The notes beneath the pieces were generated by a model. It was not told the origin of the DNA. It saw only the letters and a list, made by a program, of their open reading frames with translations, and searched no databases. From Ciceribacter sp. L1K22 (lineage in GTDB: Bacteria > Pseudomonadota > Alphaproteobacteria > Rhizobiales > Rhizobiaceae), in assembly GCF_017599385.1 (NCBI RefSeq), contig NZ_JAGFPK010000001.1:1603399-1667398 (forward strand): a stretch of 64,000 bases of DNA, written 5' to 3'. A program made the translations under genes and the position numbers. How positions within the stretch are numbered: the stretch's first letter is position 1; the number at the start of each line of letters is the position of its first letter. Below, one piece after another: positions 1-8,386 of the stretch.

Positions 1-337
1 TCGTCTGGATTTCGGCGATCCGGTGCGGATCGGTGGCCGTTTCGGCTTCCGCTAGCAGGGCCGCCCGTTCCTTGTCTGCGGCCAGCACGATCGAGATCAG
101 CGAGTCTTCGGTTCCCGGCGCTTCCTGGGCAACTTGGCCGATGCGCGCATTCTTCGGGATCGACACGGCTCCACTTTCGGCCGCAAGGTCGCCGGTGATG
201 ACACGAAACAGCGTCGACTTTCCCGCTCCGTTACGGCCCACCAGGCCGGCTTTCGCCCCGGCCGGCAGCGACAGGGTCGCATGGTCTATGAGAAGGCGCC
301 CGGCGATACGGGCGGAAAGGTCGGTTATCGTAATCAT
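1..337 (-). CDS. ABC-F family ATPase, N-terminal part (cut by window edge)
   Basis: The 112 visible residues are the start of a soluble duplicated ATP-binding protein of the ABC-F family (Uup/YheS/EttA type), which acts on ribosomes rather than in transport. The start reads MITITDLSARIAGRLLID, and a Walker A motif GRNGAGKST lies near residues 36-44. A Q-loop-like segment IGQVAQEAPG follows, which is usual for ABC-F N-terminal domains. No membrane segment is visible. The ATG at 335-337 is the only start that places the first strand correctly before the Walker motif. The rest of the gene lies beyond position 1, so the subfamily cannot be decided here. Confidence 0.85.
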   Translation of the reverse strand, partial: MITITDLSARIAGRLLIDHATLSLPAGAKAGLVGRNGAGKSTLFRVITGDLAAESGAVSIPKNARIGQVAQEAPGTEDSLISIVLAADKERAALLAEAETATDPHRIAEIQT

Positions 338-467
338 GTTACGGCTTTTGCCCCAAGGCCAAAGCCAAGACAAGTGTCTGCTGACGAGATCAGAACGGCG
401 GAATGCCGACGTTTAGGCTGTAGCCCCGCACGGCCGTCAGGCAACGGCTTCGACGTTGCCTGTCGGT

Positions 468-1517
468 CTAGCGTCCGAAGCGCATGATCGGATTACGGCT
501 CTCCTGGCGCGCGCCTTTCAGTGCATGCTCGGCCTGTGCCAACAGATCGTCGGGGCGCACCGCGTTGTCGGCGAGGGAATAGCCGACGGCCAGTTGCACG
601 CCGCCGCCGTTCAGTTCGTTTTCCGCGGCGTAGATCAGGTTCGTTTCGACGGCGTGCCGCAGCCTTTCGCCGATCGCCACGACGTCATCCTGATCTACTT
701 CGTGGAAGATGAAGAGAAATTGGCTGTCATCGTTGCGCGCGACGAAATCGTTCTTCTTGATCGTCTTTCGGAAGATCGCGGCAAGTCGCTTCAGCATGCG
801 GTTGGCGGCATCTTCGCCATATTGGCGGCGGATTGAATCCAGATCGTCTGCTTCGGCCGCAACGACGGCGATACGAGGCTGGGTGGCGGCGCCGTAGATG
901 TCCTCCAGGCGACGGGTCATCGCCACCCGGTTGGGCAGGCCCGTCAAGCGGTCGCGCAAGGCTGCTTCGTGAGCCTGTTTTGCAGCCTTCTCGGCCGTTT
1001 CGATCTTTGCCAGTCCCGATTTGAGCGTCTCCGCAAGGCCCAGCTCGGCCTGGCCGAGTTCGGTCGCCGATGCGTTGAGGAAATCCAGCTCGTCGATCAG
1101 GCTCGCCAGGCTGCGCTGCTCGTCCTCGCGCAGCGCGTTAGCGATCATGTCCAGCGAGCGGACGAAAGTCTGTTTTCGCTCAATACCGCTCGCGAGCATG
1201 TCGGACAGGTTCTTGAGGATCGTTACCGCGTCGCGCTGGATCTTCTCTTCCGCCAGTCCACAATGGCTGACGAGACGGTACTTGAGGCCCAACTGGTCGA
1301 GGTGGAGCTGAGAGGGACGGCTGCCGAGCGCCTCAAGGTCACGGCCGAGAGCCGGATCGTGCCCAAACATCGATTCGTAAAAGAGTTCGTAGTTGCGCGG
1401 CAGACCGGCCACCTGGCGTCGCGCCATGTGCTTGGCGACCTTCTGAAGCGTTTCGATGCCAAGGCTCGGCGTATGTTGATCCGTCCTGGCGGTCTTGCCT
1501 CTCGTCATAACATCCAT
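468..1517 (-). CDS. GGDEF-domain protein with degenerate active site
   Basis: A 349-residue cytoplasmic protein with an all-helical N-terminal half (about 1-180) and a C-terminal GGDEF fold beginning at DRLTGLPNR. The catalytic GGDEF signature, expected after the strand KKNDFVAR, reads NDDSQ. Diguanylate cyclase activity is therefore doubtful, and a c-di-GMP or GTP binding or scaffold role is more likely. No transmembrane segment or EAL domain is present. I chose the ATG at 1517, preceded by GGTGAG, over a TTG 12 bases upstream. It is transcribed away from the chemoreceptor operon across a 276-base intergenic region. Confidence 0.85.
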   Translation of the reverse strand: MDVMTRGKTARTDQHTPSLGIETLQKVAKHMARRQVAGLPRNYELFYESMFGHDPALGRDLEALGSRPSQLHLDQLGLKYRLVSHCGLAEEKIQRDAVTILKNLSDMLASGIERKQTFVRSLDMIANALREDEQRSLASLIDELDFLNASATELGQAELGLAETLKSGLAKIETAEKAAKQAHEAALRDRLTGLPNRVAMTRRLEDIYGAATQPRIAVVAAEADDLDSIRRQYGEDAANRMLKRLAAIFRKTIKKNDFVARNDDSQFLFIFHEVDQDDVVAIGERLRHAVETNLIYAAENELNGGGVQLAVGYSLADNAVRPDDLLAQAEHALKGARQESRNPIMRFGR

Positions 1518-1707
1518 TTTTCTCACCAAACCATGCCAGCGGGCTGGCTCTAAAAGTCGTTTTTAAATCTTGCCTGGAATACTCCCGTCAGGTTCTTGAA
1601 ATTTACATAAAATACGAGTTTACGGCGGTTCGGCCGGATGCTTTCGGAACTCAGGGTTAATGCACGGTTTCCGCTTTGCAACCCGCTGTCTCTCACCCAG
1701 ATGGCAA

Positions 1708-1722
1708 TTAAGACATTCTTAG
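1708..1722. promoter_or_regulatory. Possible CtrA-type box upstream of the chemoreceptor operon
   Basis: The sequence is TTAA-N7-TTAG, one base off the alphaproteobacterial CtrA consensus TTAA-N7-TTAA. It lies between the divergent GGDEF gene and the chemoreceptor operon, and CtrA often controls motility genes in this class. This is a motif match only; such matches occur by chance in AT-rich spacers. Confidence 0.25.
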
Positions 1723-1793
1723 CGCCGCACTATTAAATTGCTGAATAGGGAAGAATACGTTCGATCGAAGTGTTCGGACGCAGGAGGGTGGGC

Positions 1794-2147
1794 TTGACCC
1801 GGCGGGCGACAATTTCTCCACCGAGGGTGCGACCGGGGGAGGCGGCGATAGACAAGAGGGTCGTCGCGACGTTTTTCGTTTTATTTCTCATTCTGGTTCT
1901 CGCCTTGTGGTCATTGCCGAGCGGGCGTTTCGTTCTGGTTCTAACCAGTCCGGCGGCGACAGCCAGTGACACCCTGGAGGTAATTGGCTCGGCAGGCGGC
2001 TCCTTCGTCTCTGCCGGGCGTCTTCCCTGGATGGCCGTAGCCTATTCTGACGCTGACGATTTCCCGGCCCGCCTCATGCAGGCGGGAGCGATGCTGGTCC
2101 TTAACCACCAACTGGCCGTAGGCTGTTATCAAAGGAATTTGGAATGA
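1794..2147 (+). CDS. Small single-pass membrane protein, translationally coupled to chemoreceptor
   Basis: A 117-residue protein of unrecognised family. A basic N-terminus (residues 1-23) precedes one hydrophobic helix (about 24-42, core [17 protein letters not shown]), then a roughly 70-residue tail that should be periplasmic. I chose a TTG start at 1794 because a clear GGAGGG at 1783-1788 lies five bases upstream; a GTG at 1770 would be the longer alternative. Its stop overlaps the next gene's start in an ATGA, so it is translated with the chemoreceptor and may be its accessory. The function is unknown. Confidence 0.55.
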   Translation: MTRRATISPPRVRPGEAAIDKRVVATFFVLFLILVLALWSLPSGRFVLVLTSPAATASDTLEVIGSAGGSFVSAGRLPWMAVAYSDADDFPARLMQAGAMLVLNHQLAVGCYQRNLE

Positions 2148-3733
2148 ACTCCCTAGCAATGCTACGCCAGAAGGCGTCAGTTGGCATCATAGCGATCTTG
2201 TGGTTGAACTTTGCTTTAACGTTCGCTCGCGAAGTATTCCGGGCCGATGGCTTCGACTACATGACAGTGCTGGCGAGTGCCATCATCGTCGGTTCGTCCT
2301 CGCTTCTGTGGGCTAAGGACCGTACGGGTCCGAACACGCGCGTGGTGACATCCATGGCGCATGCGGCAACCGTTGCGCTGCTGGTTTATGCTTTCCAAGG
2401 CTCGCCGCTCCAGATCGATATTCATATGTACTTCTTCGCGTCGCTCGCGATCTGTTCGATCTGGATCGATTGGCGCGCACTCGTCGGCTATGCCGCGTTG
2501 GTCGCCGTACATCATCTGCTTCTGTATTTTGTCATGCCGCTCGCCGTTTTCCCGGGCGAGTCGGACTTCTCGCGCGTCGTGCTTCATGCCGTCGTTCTCG
2601 TGCTGCAAACAGGCATCCTAATCGCACTTTCCTACGCCGTCGTGAGAGCTTTCGTTTCCTCTGACGCAGCCGTGGAGGCTTCGACTTCCGCTGAGCGAAA
2701 CGCGACCGATATGGCCGACCGCGCGCGCCAAGCCGATCGTCAGGCTACCGAACAGCGCGAACTGCGTGAGCAGGAAAAGGCACGTGAGGCCGCTGCCGTA
2801 CATGCGGCCGTAAGCGAGCTCGGAGATGCGCTGTCGGCGCTCGCCAACGGCGATCTCGCTTACCGAATTGGCAAACCGTTCGAGGGTGAGCTGGACAAGC
2901 TGCGAGGCTTCTACAATGCCTCAATGGAGAACCTTGAGGCTGTTCTCGGCAGGGCCGGCCAGGTCGTCGAGACGATTCGCGCTGGTGCTGGCCAGATCAG
3001 CCACGCCAATGGTGACCTCTCTGCGCGAACCGAGCGTCAGGCCGCTTCGATCGAAGAGACAGCCAGTGCGCTTGGCTTGGTCACCGGCACCGTCAAGGAA
3101 ACCGCTCGCGTTGCCGAGGAAGTCGGACGTCGGGTTTCGCATGCCCGTGACGGCGCGGAGAAATCCGGAGCGATCGTAACGAGTGCGGTCGAGGCCATGA
3201 GCAAGATTGAAGCCTCTTCACGCGAGATCAACCAGATCATCAGCGTGATCGACGAAATCGCGTTCCAGACCAACCTGTTGGCGCTGAATGCCGGTGTCGA
3301 GGCCGCACGCGCAGGTGAAGCCGGCAAGGGGTTCGCGGTCGTTGCGCAGGAGGTGCGCGAACTGGCTCAACGTTCGGCCAAGGCCGCGAAGGAGATCAAG
3401 GCGCTGATCGGTGCCTCGGCTGATCAGGTGAAGAGCGGTGTCGGTCTCGTTGACCAGACCGGTGAGGTGCTGCACGTCATCGCCGAAGAGGTGAAGAGCA
3501 TCAGCGCCGAGATCGAGAAGATAGTCAGCGGCGCGCGCGAACAGGCCCAAGGCCTGGTCGAGATCGACAGTGCGATTGGAGATATCGATCGCAACACCCA
3601 GAAGAATGCGGCCATGGTGGAAGAGTCCACTGCGGCGATTACAACGCTGGCCGCTGAAGCCGCCGCGCTGGAAAATCTTATGCGGCGATTTACCTTCAGC
3701 CAGGTCAACGCGTCGCACCGAAAAGCGGCGTGA
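2144..3733 (+). CDS. Methyl-accepting chemotaxis protein with multi-pass membrane sensor
   Basis: A 529-residue chemoreceptor. Residues about 12-175 form roughly six hydrophobic segments with very short loops. This differs from the usual two helices flanking a periplasmic ligand domain, so the signal is probably sensed in or near the membrane. A coiled linker rich in Glu, Arg and Ala (about 180-215) leads to a HAMP-like region and the methyl-accepting coiled coil. The highly conserved hairpin tip contains [20 protein letters not shown]. It has no C-terminal CheR-docking pentapeptide. The start overlaps the stop of the preceding small membrane gene. It should signal through CheA/CheW encoded elsewhere. 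Confidence 0.93.
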   Translation: MNSLAMLRQKASVGIIAILWLNFALTFAREVFRADGFDYMTVLASAIIVGSSSLLWAKDRTGPNTRVVTSMAHAATVALLVYAFQGSPLQIDIHMYFFASLAICSIWIDWRALVGYAALVAVHHLLLYFVMPLAVFPGESDFSRVVLHAVVLVLQTGILIALSYAVVRAFVSSDAAVEASTSAERNATDMADRARQADRQATEQRELREQEKAREAAAVHAAVSELGDALSALANGDLAYRIGKPFEGELDKLRGFYNASMENLEAVLGRAGQVVETIRAGAGQISHANGDLSARTERQAASIEETASALGLVTGTVKETARVAEEVGRRVSHARDGAEKSGAIVTSAVEAMSKIEASSREINQIISVIDEIAFQTNLLALNAGVEAARAGEAGKGFAVVAQEVRELAQRSAKAAKEIKALIGASADQVKSGVGLVDQTGEVLHVIAEEVKSISAEIEKIVSGAREQAQGLVEIDSAIGDIDRNTQKNAAMVEESTAAITTLAAEAAALENLMRRFTFSQVNASHRKAA

Positions 3734-3793
3734 GACGACAGAGCAAAGTCATCAGGAAATCGGTGCGGCGCTCATGAGGCGCCGCTCCACGAT

Positions 3794-4306
3794 TCATAGC
3801 CATTCCTTGCCATCGCTCCTCAGGAAGTAGATCAGGTCAAGGCTCAGGCTTGGCTTGCCGAGCGCCGTCAGTGTCGAATGGCATTGGCCACGGTGATGGG
3901 TCTGGTGGTTGAAGAAATGTGCCACCGCGGGAGCGAGCTTGTGGGTGATCGGCGTCGGATTGGTCACCGGCGTGTAGGTGAAGGTCTGCGAAAGCTGCTC
4001 CGGCGTCAGCGTATCCGCCCATCGCACAATGCGCTCGTCTTCCGCCTGGCGGGCGATGGACAGTGCCGCGAAATCCGCAAATGGCTTCTCGTCAAGAGTC
4101 CGATGTACCGGGCCTTCGCCCGTGAACCGATGCATCCATAGTCGGTCAGTGACCACAAGATGCGTCAGCGTGGCGAACAAAGAGCCGAAGAATGCGCCTT
4201 TGTCGGCGTGCAATTCCCCGTCCGACAGTCCTTCGGCAGCCGTGTAGAGCAGGCCGTTGGCCCAAGCGTTATAGGCGGCGAACATGCGATAGTGTTCCGT
4301 CATCAT
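3794..4306 (-). CDS. DinB family metal-binding protein
   Basis: A 170-residue four-helix-bundle protein of the DinB/YfiT superfamily. Three histidines in the family's metal positions are visible: His49 in LTHLVV, and His134 and His138 in HFFNHQTHHRG. Family members include thiol-dependent transferases and DNA-damage-inducible proteins of unknown role, so no substrate can be given. I chose the first of two adjacent ATG codons at 4306 because GGAGG sits five bases upstream; an open frame extends further but has no ribosome site. It is monocistronic and convergent with the chemoreceptor operon. Confidence 0.85.
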   Translation of the reverse strand: MMTEHYRMFAAYNAWANGLLYTAAEGLSDGELHADKGAFFGSLFATLTHLVVTDRLWMHRFTGEGPVHRTLDEKPFADFAALSIARQAEDERIVRWADTLTPEQLSQTFTYTPVTNPTPITHKLAPAVAHFFNHQTHHRGQCHSTLTALGKPSLSLDLIYFLRSDGKEWL

Positions 4307-4438
4307 GCGATCCTCCGGTCCTTCATCTTTGCGTCGAGATTTAGCGGAAGTCGTCGTGATGAGTCTCATGAATTAAGCTGATTTGATCTGCCCGCGATCG
4401 GCGGCGATAATGGACGCTGTTTGACCCAAGGAGTCCCG

Positions 4439-5122
4439 ATGTCCATCACCCTCTACTCGCTATGTGGCGCCGATCGCGGGCGCCCGTTTTCACCGCACTG
4501 CTGGAAGGTGGTCATGGCGCTGCGGCACAAGGGACTCGATTACGTCGAGGAGCCCCTGGCCTTCACCGCCATACCCACGATCGAAGGCGGTGCGACGAAG
4601 ATCGTGCCCCTTCTGCGCGACGGGGACCGACTGGTTGCGGACAGCTTCGCGATCGCAGACTATCTCGATCAGACCTATGCGGATCGCCCGACCTTGTTCG
4701 GAGGGGAGGCGGGCCGCGCTGCCGCGCGGTTCGTGGAGAGTTTCTCCCAGTCTGTCGTCCATCCTGCGATCACCAAGATCGCCGTCATGGACATCCACGA
4801 CATGCTGGACGACGTGGACCAGTCCTATTTCCGCGAAAGCCGCCGCCAGCGGCTGGGACGCGACATCAGCGAATTTGTGCCGGGCAGGCAGGCTGAGATC
4901 GAAGCCTTCCCCGCAAAACTGCAGCCGCTTCGCGTAATGCTCGGCCATCAGCCGTTCATCGGCGGCGCTTTGCCCCTCTTCGCCGACTACATCGTCTTCG
5001 GCGCGCTGCAGTGGCTCAGGATCACGACAGGGTCGGTTCATCTGCCTGGAGACGACCCGGTCCAGTCCTGGTTCGAGCGGCTGCTGGATCTCTACGAGGG
5101 CGCGGCGCGCAAGGTTGCCTGA
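4439..5122 (+). CDS. Glutathione S-transferase family protein
   Basis: A 227-residue soluble GST-like protein. The thioredoxin-fold domain (about 1-80) carries SPHCWKVVMALRHKGLDY and the cis-Pro/ES-like glutathione-binding stretch IVPLLRDGDRLVADSFAIADYL. The all-helical C-terminal domain follows. The long insert around residues 95-140 resembles GSTs related to the LigE/LigF and maleylacetoacetate isomerase branches, but the substrate is not evident. The ATG at 4439 has AAGGAG five bases upstream. It stands alone, directly before ndk. Confidence 0.85.
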   Translation: MSITLYSLCGADRGRPFSPHCWKVVMALRHKGLDYVEEPLAFTAIPTIEGGATKIVPLLRDGDRLVADSFAIADYLDQTYADRPTLFGGEAGRAAARFVESFSQSVVHPAITKIAVMDIHDMLDDVDQSYFRESRRQRLGRDISEFVPGRQAEIEAFPAKLQPLRVMLGHQPFIGGALPLFADYIVFGALQWLRITTGSVHLPGDDPVQSWFERLLDLYEGAARKVA

Positions 5123-5239
5123 TCGCGCCTGTGCCTTCCATTGTGACGCCTGCGTGAATTTCGCCGATCCCTCTTGTCTTCGTGATTCGGGGCGGGTAGA
5201 TACCGCCCACTTTCCCTGACAGACAAAAGGATGAGACTG

Positions 5240-5662
5240 ATGGCGATTGAACGCACCTTCTCGATGATCAAGCCCGATGCCACCAAGCGCAACCTGACCG
5301 GCGCCATCACCAAGGTCTTCGAAGACAACGGCCTGCGTGTCGTCGCTTCCAAGCGCGTATGGATGAGCAAGCGCGAAGCCGAAGGCTTCTACGCCGTTCA
5401 CAAGGAACGCCCCTTCTTCGGCGAACTGGTTGAAGGCATGACCTCGGGCCCGACCGTCGTTCAGGTTCTCGAAGGCGAAAACGCCATCCTGAAGAACCGC
5501 GAGATCATGGGCGCCACGAACCCGGCCAACGCCGATGAAGGCACCATCCGCAAGATGTTCGCCCTGTCGATCGGCGAAAACTCGGTTCACGGTTCGGACG
5601 CCCCGGAAACCGCTGCCCAGGAAATCAAGTACTGGTTCGCCGACACCGAGATCGTCGGCTGA
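5240..5662 (+). CDS. ndk: Nucleoside diphosphate kinase
   Basis: A 140-residue enzyme that balances NTP and dNTP pools by moving the ATP gamma-phosphate through a phosphohistidine. The start [18 protein letters not shown] is canonical, and the active-site His117 lies in [12 protein letters not shown]. Length and sequence are typical for the bacterial family. The ATG at 5240 matches homologue starts; an in-frame ATG nine bases upstream is less likely. A strong terminator follows at 5706-5732, so the gene is probably monocistronic. Confidence 0.98.
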   Translation: MAIERTFSMIKPDATKRNLTGAITKVFEDNGLRVVASKRVWMSKREAEGFYAVHKERPFFGELVEGMTSGPTVVQVLEGENAILKNREIMGATNPANADEGTIRKMFALSIGENSVHGSDAPETAAQEIKYWFADTEIVG

Positions 5663-5705
5663 ACGGATCCTCGCGGTCTTTCCGGCGATTGATGATGAAT
5701 TCGAA

Positions 5706-5732
5706 ACCGGTGCCGAAAGGCGCCGGTTTTTT
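5706..5732 (+). terminator. Rho-independent terminator of ndk
   Basis: A nine-base-pair stem (5706-5714 with 5719-5727, one G-U pair) closed by a GAAA loop is followed by a run of six T. It lies 44 bases after the ndk stop. Confidence 0.9.
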
Positions 5733-5841
5733 GTTGTGCCCTCCCGTTCCGTCAGGAGCGGCATTCATGCAAACTTTGGTCGGGATTTCGCGGCGGTTTC
5801 TGCTAAAGCCTTGGGCCTTGCAACGCGATCCCGGAGGCAAC

Positions 5842-6342
5842 ATGACTTTTTGTACCCGCTTACTTGGCGTCTCTTTGGCGATATCGACCATGCTCGTTCC
5901 CGTCGTCGCTGCCGCCGAGTCGATAAGGCTCGCGACGCAGTTCACCGGCACCGGTTCGGGCATGCAGGTTTGGACCGACGGACCCTTTCAAGGGATGGCG
6001 CAGATGGTGCCACGCAATGGCGACCGGGGTCAGAACTGGATCGTGACATCAGAGCCAGAGGGGGATTGGGTGCGTCTCCGCAACGAGGCGACCGGCAACG
6101 GCATGTGCCTCGATGTTACGAATGGCGGTGATCCCGCTTACATCGTCAGAATGCAGCCGTGCGCCAATTATTCGGGCCAGCTCTGGCGGATTTCCGGCGC
6201 TGACGACAAGATGCGATTTACGACGCAGTTTCTCGGCGAAAGCTACTGCCTCGACGTGGTCAATGGCGGCATGATGGACCGGTTCCTGCTGATGGCGCCG
6301 TGCGGCAATTATTCCGGTCAGCTGTGGAACTTGAACCCGTAA
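5842..6342 (+). CDS. Small secreted ricin-B-type beta-trefoil protein
   Basis: A 166-residue protein with a signal peptide (about 1-24, ending VVAAAES). The mature part is almost entirely one beta-trefoil: three QxW motifs appear (GQNW, GQLW, GQLW) at roughly 40-residue spacing, with paired cysteines in the second and third lobes (CLDV with PCANYSGQ, and CLDV with PCGNYSGQ). This fold usually binds sugars. No catalytic domain is attached, so it may be a free periplasmic or secreted lectin. The ATG at 5842 has GGAGG five bases upstream. It converges on the lipoprotein gene with a three-base gap. Confidence 0.75.
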   Translation: MTFCTRLLGVSLAISTMLVPVVAAAESIRLATQFTGTGSGMQVWTDGPFQGMAQMVPRNGDRGQNWIVTSEPEGDWVRLRNEATGNGMCLDVTNGGDPAYIVRMQPCANYSGQLWRISGADDKMRFTTQFLGESYCLDVVNGGMMDRFLLMAPCGNYSGQLWNLNP

Positions 6343-6345
6343 ACG

Positions 6346-6879
6346 TCACGTGCTGGTATCGACGGCGGGGCAGTCGCGGGCCGGTGAATAGTCGGCCGTC
6401 CCGTCGCCGGGATAAACCTCGGGGTTCGGCGTGTAGACCGGTCCGACAACAAGCGGCTTGGCCGGCAGGATCGTCTGGTCCAGGCTCGAGGTGACGCTGG
6501 TTTCGATTGTCTGGATCGGCTTTCCGTTTCCATCGCTGATCCGGATCGACACGGCATAGGGACGATCCCGGACGATGCAGTGGACGGCCGGGCTTTCGAG
6601 CGCGATCTTCTCCCAGGTCGGGGAAATCCGGGTGTGTGTGACGAGCGGCGGACCGCCTGCTGGATTCTCGAAGCTGGTTTCGATGACGCTTTCGTCCGGC
6701 AACTCGCCCTTGCGGGCAAGGGTCAGGACATAGGTTGCCTCCGCGACGCGGTAGTTGAAGATGAAGATGCGGCCGGACACCGCCAGTGGACCTTCGTCCT
6801 CGCGCTGACATCCGGTTGTCGAAAGCGCCATGGTGGCGACCAGCAAGACTGTGGTCGCGGCTCGCGTGAACGTCATCAT
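6346..6879 (-). CDS. Putative lipoprotein of unknown function
   Basis: A 177-residue protein with a lipoprotein signal: a hydrophobic stretch from about residue 8 ends in a lipobox LSTTGC, with the acylated Cys near residue 24. The mature region begins QREDEGPLAVSGRIFIFNYR and is beta-rich. It loosely resembles YbaY-type periplasmic lipoproteins, but I would not assign that name. Its start overlaps the stop of the CGNR regulator gene in an ATGA, so the two are co-translated. A second ATG immediately follows the first. Confidence 0.7.
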   Translation of the reverse strand: MMTFTRAATTVLLVATMALSTTGCQREDEGPLAVSGRIFIFNYRVAEATYVLTLARKGELPDESVIETSFENPAGGPPLVTHTRISPTWEKIALESPAVHCIVRDRPYAVSIRISDGNGKPIQTIETSVTSSLDQTILPAKPLVVGPVYTPNPEVYPGDGTADYSPARDCPAVDTST

Positions 6880-7424
6880 GACGTCGTCTCCTTTTTCCGT
6901 CGATAGTGTCTGTTAGCTTTGGTTCGGTTGCCGCAGACGGACATGTCGCACCAGGTCCGACTGCGGTTCTTGCTCCGGTCGAGAAACAGCCAGCCGCAAT
7001 TACCGCAGATTTTCATTCGCCCGGGTTCTGGCTCGGCGAGTAGTTTCAGCGCCGAGCGGGCGGTGGAAACCGCGAGATCCGACTCTTCGGAGGCGCTGCG
7101 AAGGCAGGTGGCTGCTCGTTCCAACAGCCGCGCCAGTCTGATCCTATCGTCCAGACCCAATGTCCTGCTGCGGAAATAGTCGTCGATCGCTTCTCTCAGG
7201 GCGATAAGCGCCGGGCGGCTCTCCTCTCGCACAGGCTGCAACTCACCAAACAACGCCTTCTCAGCACAGAAGGCGTTTGCCGCGTCGGCGAAATCATCCA
7301 TCTGCGACGCGATTGCAAAGCGGTCGACGCTGCGAGACGGATCGAAGCGCAGGATGACGCTGTTGGCCACATCCAGAGCCAGGGCTCCGCCAGAAAAGCG
7401 GTGAGGGGTCCAGGAAAAGGTCAT
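6876..7424 (-). CDS. CGNR zinc-finger transcriptional regulator (ABATE domain)
   Basis: A 182-residue protein with the N-terminal ABATE (stress-induced regulator) domain (about 1-125), ending in a CGNR zinc finger. The four metal ligands are visible in CGNCGWLFLDRSKNRS and RTWCDMSVCGNRTKANRHYRR (about 139-177), and the basic tail should contact DNA. Members of this family sit beside the transport or catabolic genes they control. Here the divergent neighbour is a LivH-type permease, and the 59-base spacer holds a long inverted repeat. The ATG at 7424 begins MTFSWTPHRFSGG, a typical start. Confidence 0.9.
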   Translation of the reverse strand: MTFSWTPHRFSGGALALDVANSVILRFDPSRSVDRFAIASQMDDFADAANAFCAEKALFGELQPVREESRPALIALREAIDDYFRSRTLGLDDRIRLARLLERAATCLRSASEESDLAVSTARSALKLLAEPEPGRMKICGNCGWLFLDRSKNRSRTWCDMSVCGNRTKANRHYRRKKETTS

Positions 7425-7431
7425 ACGGAAA

Positions 7432-7465
7432 TTATAACTGGTAAAAGCTTTTTTGCTAGTTATAA
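7432..7465. promoter_or_regulatory. Inverted repeat, candidate operator between CGNR regulator and permease
   Basis: The arms TTATAACT (7432-7439) and AGTTATAA (7458-7465) are perfect complements. The complementarity continues inward with gaps (G.AAAA), so the symmetry covers 34 bases. The site fills most of the 59-base divergent spacer and would overlap both promoters. Binding by the adjacent CGNR protein is inferred. Confidence 0.6.
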
Positions 7466-7483
7466 AAGCAGCAGGAGCGACCG

Positions 7484-8380
7484 ATGGCCTATTTTCTCCA
7501 GCAACTCGTCAACGCGATACCGATCGCCGCGCTCTACGCGGCGCTCGCCTTCGGATACTCCGTCGCCTTCGGCATGACCCGTCGCGCCGATATCGTGTTC
7601 GGAGGGCTTTTTGCCTTTGCCGGCCAGATCTATCTGCTTTTCACTGCCATGGGCTGGAACGCTTTCATCCTGGTGCTACCTGCGGCGCTGGTTATGGGCG
7701 GCCTCGTATCCCTTGGCTACACGCTCGCCGCCGGGTATTGGGTCGGAAAAAGCGTCATGCTGCCTCTCCACCGGCGCTCTCCGAATGCCGTGATCGCAGC
7801 GTCGCTGGCCGTTCTCGTCGTCATTTCAGAAACCGGGCGGCTTGCGCTTGACAGTCGGGGACTATGGCTGCCGCGATTTCTTGACCAGCGCTTGATCTTC
7901 TGGCGCTCGGCGGGTTTCGACGTCAGTCTCACGCTTATCCAACTCGTGAACGCCACGCTGATGGCGACAATCGTTGCCAGTGGGCATGCGATCTTGTCGA
8001 GAACTTCCGCCGGTCGGATCTGGCGCGGCGTTTCGGACGATCCGGCGGCTGCCGCGCTGTGCGGCGTCGATGCTGGGCGGGTATTTATCCTGTCCTACCT
8101 GGCGGCGACAGCGATCGCGGCCATCTGCGGCATCCTTGCCACGTCCTACTACGGAACGATGGATTTCGGGGCAGGGCTGATGTTCGGCCTGAAGGTCGTG
8201 CTGATCGCCGCCGCCGGTGGCTATGGCGTCCCGCTTCGTTCCGCGCTTGGTGCTGCGGCGATCGGGGTGGCCGAGACCATGTGGAGCGGCTACGCCCCAA
8301 TCGTCTGGCGGGACTTAATTGTCGTCGGCGCCCTTGTGATGGTGTTGGTAATCAGTCGCCGTGAGCGCGTCGTACCGTAG
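7484..8380 (+). CDS. Branched-chain amino-acid-type ABC permease (LivH family), orphan
   Basis: A 298-residue inner-membrane permease of the LivH type with about eight hydrophobic helices. It starts MAYFLQQLVNAIPIAALYAALAFGYSVAFG, and family features include the ADIVFGG segment near residue 35 and a cytoplasmic loop with GRIWRGVSDDPAAAALCGVD. LivH proteins normally work with LivM, two ATPases (LivF, LivG) and a binding protein, and none of these is adjacent. It may therefore borrow partners or have a non-ABC role. A GCAGGAG precedes the ATG. Control by the divergent CGNR protein is likely. Confidence 0.85.
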   Translation: MAYFLQQLVNAIPIAALYAALAFGYSVAFGMTRRADIVFGGLFAFAGQIYLLFTAMGWNAFILVLPAALVMGGLVSLGYTLAAGYWVGKSVMLPLHRRSPNAVIAASLAVLVVISETGRLALDSRGLWLPRFLDQRLIFWRSAGFDVSLTLIQLVNATLMATIVASGHAILSRTSAGRIWRGVSDDPAAAALCGVDAGRVFILSYLAATAIAAICGILATSYYGTMDFGAGLMFGLKVVLIAAAGGYGVPLRSALGAAAIGVAETMWSGYAPIVWRDLIVVGALVMVLVISRRERVVP

Positions 8381-8386
8381 GCGGTG

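Noticed and set aside
3765-3785. GC-rich hairpin after the chemoreceptor gene as a terminator
   Set aside because: The seven-base stem has no T-run on either strand, so it does not meet the usual criteria.
4490-5764. A leftward frame spanning the GST and ndk genes
   Set aside because: It crosses two well-supported genes on the other strand and the ndk terminator.
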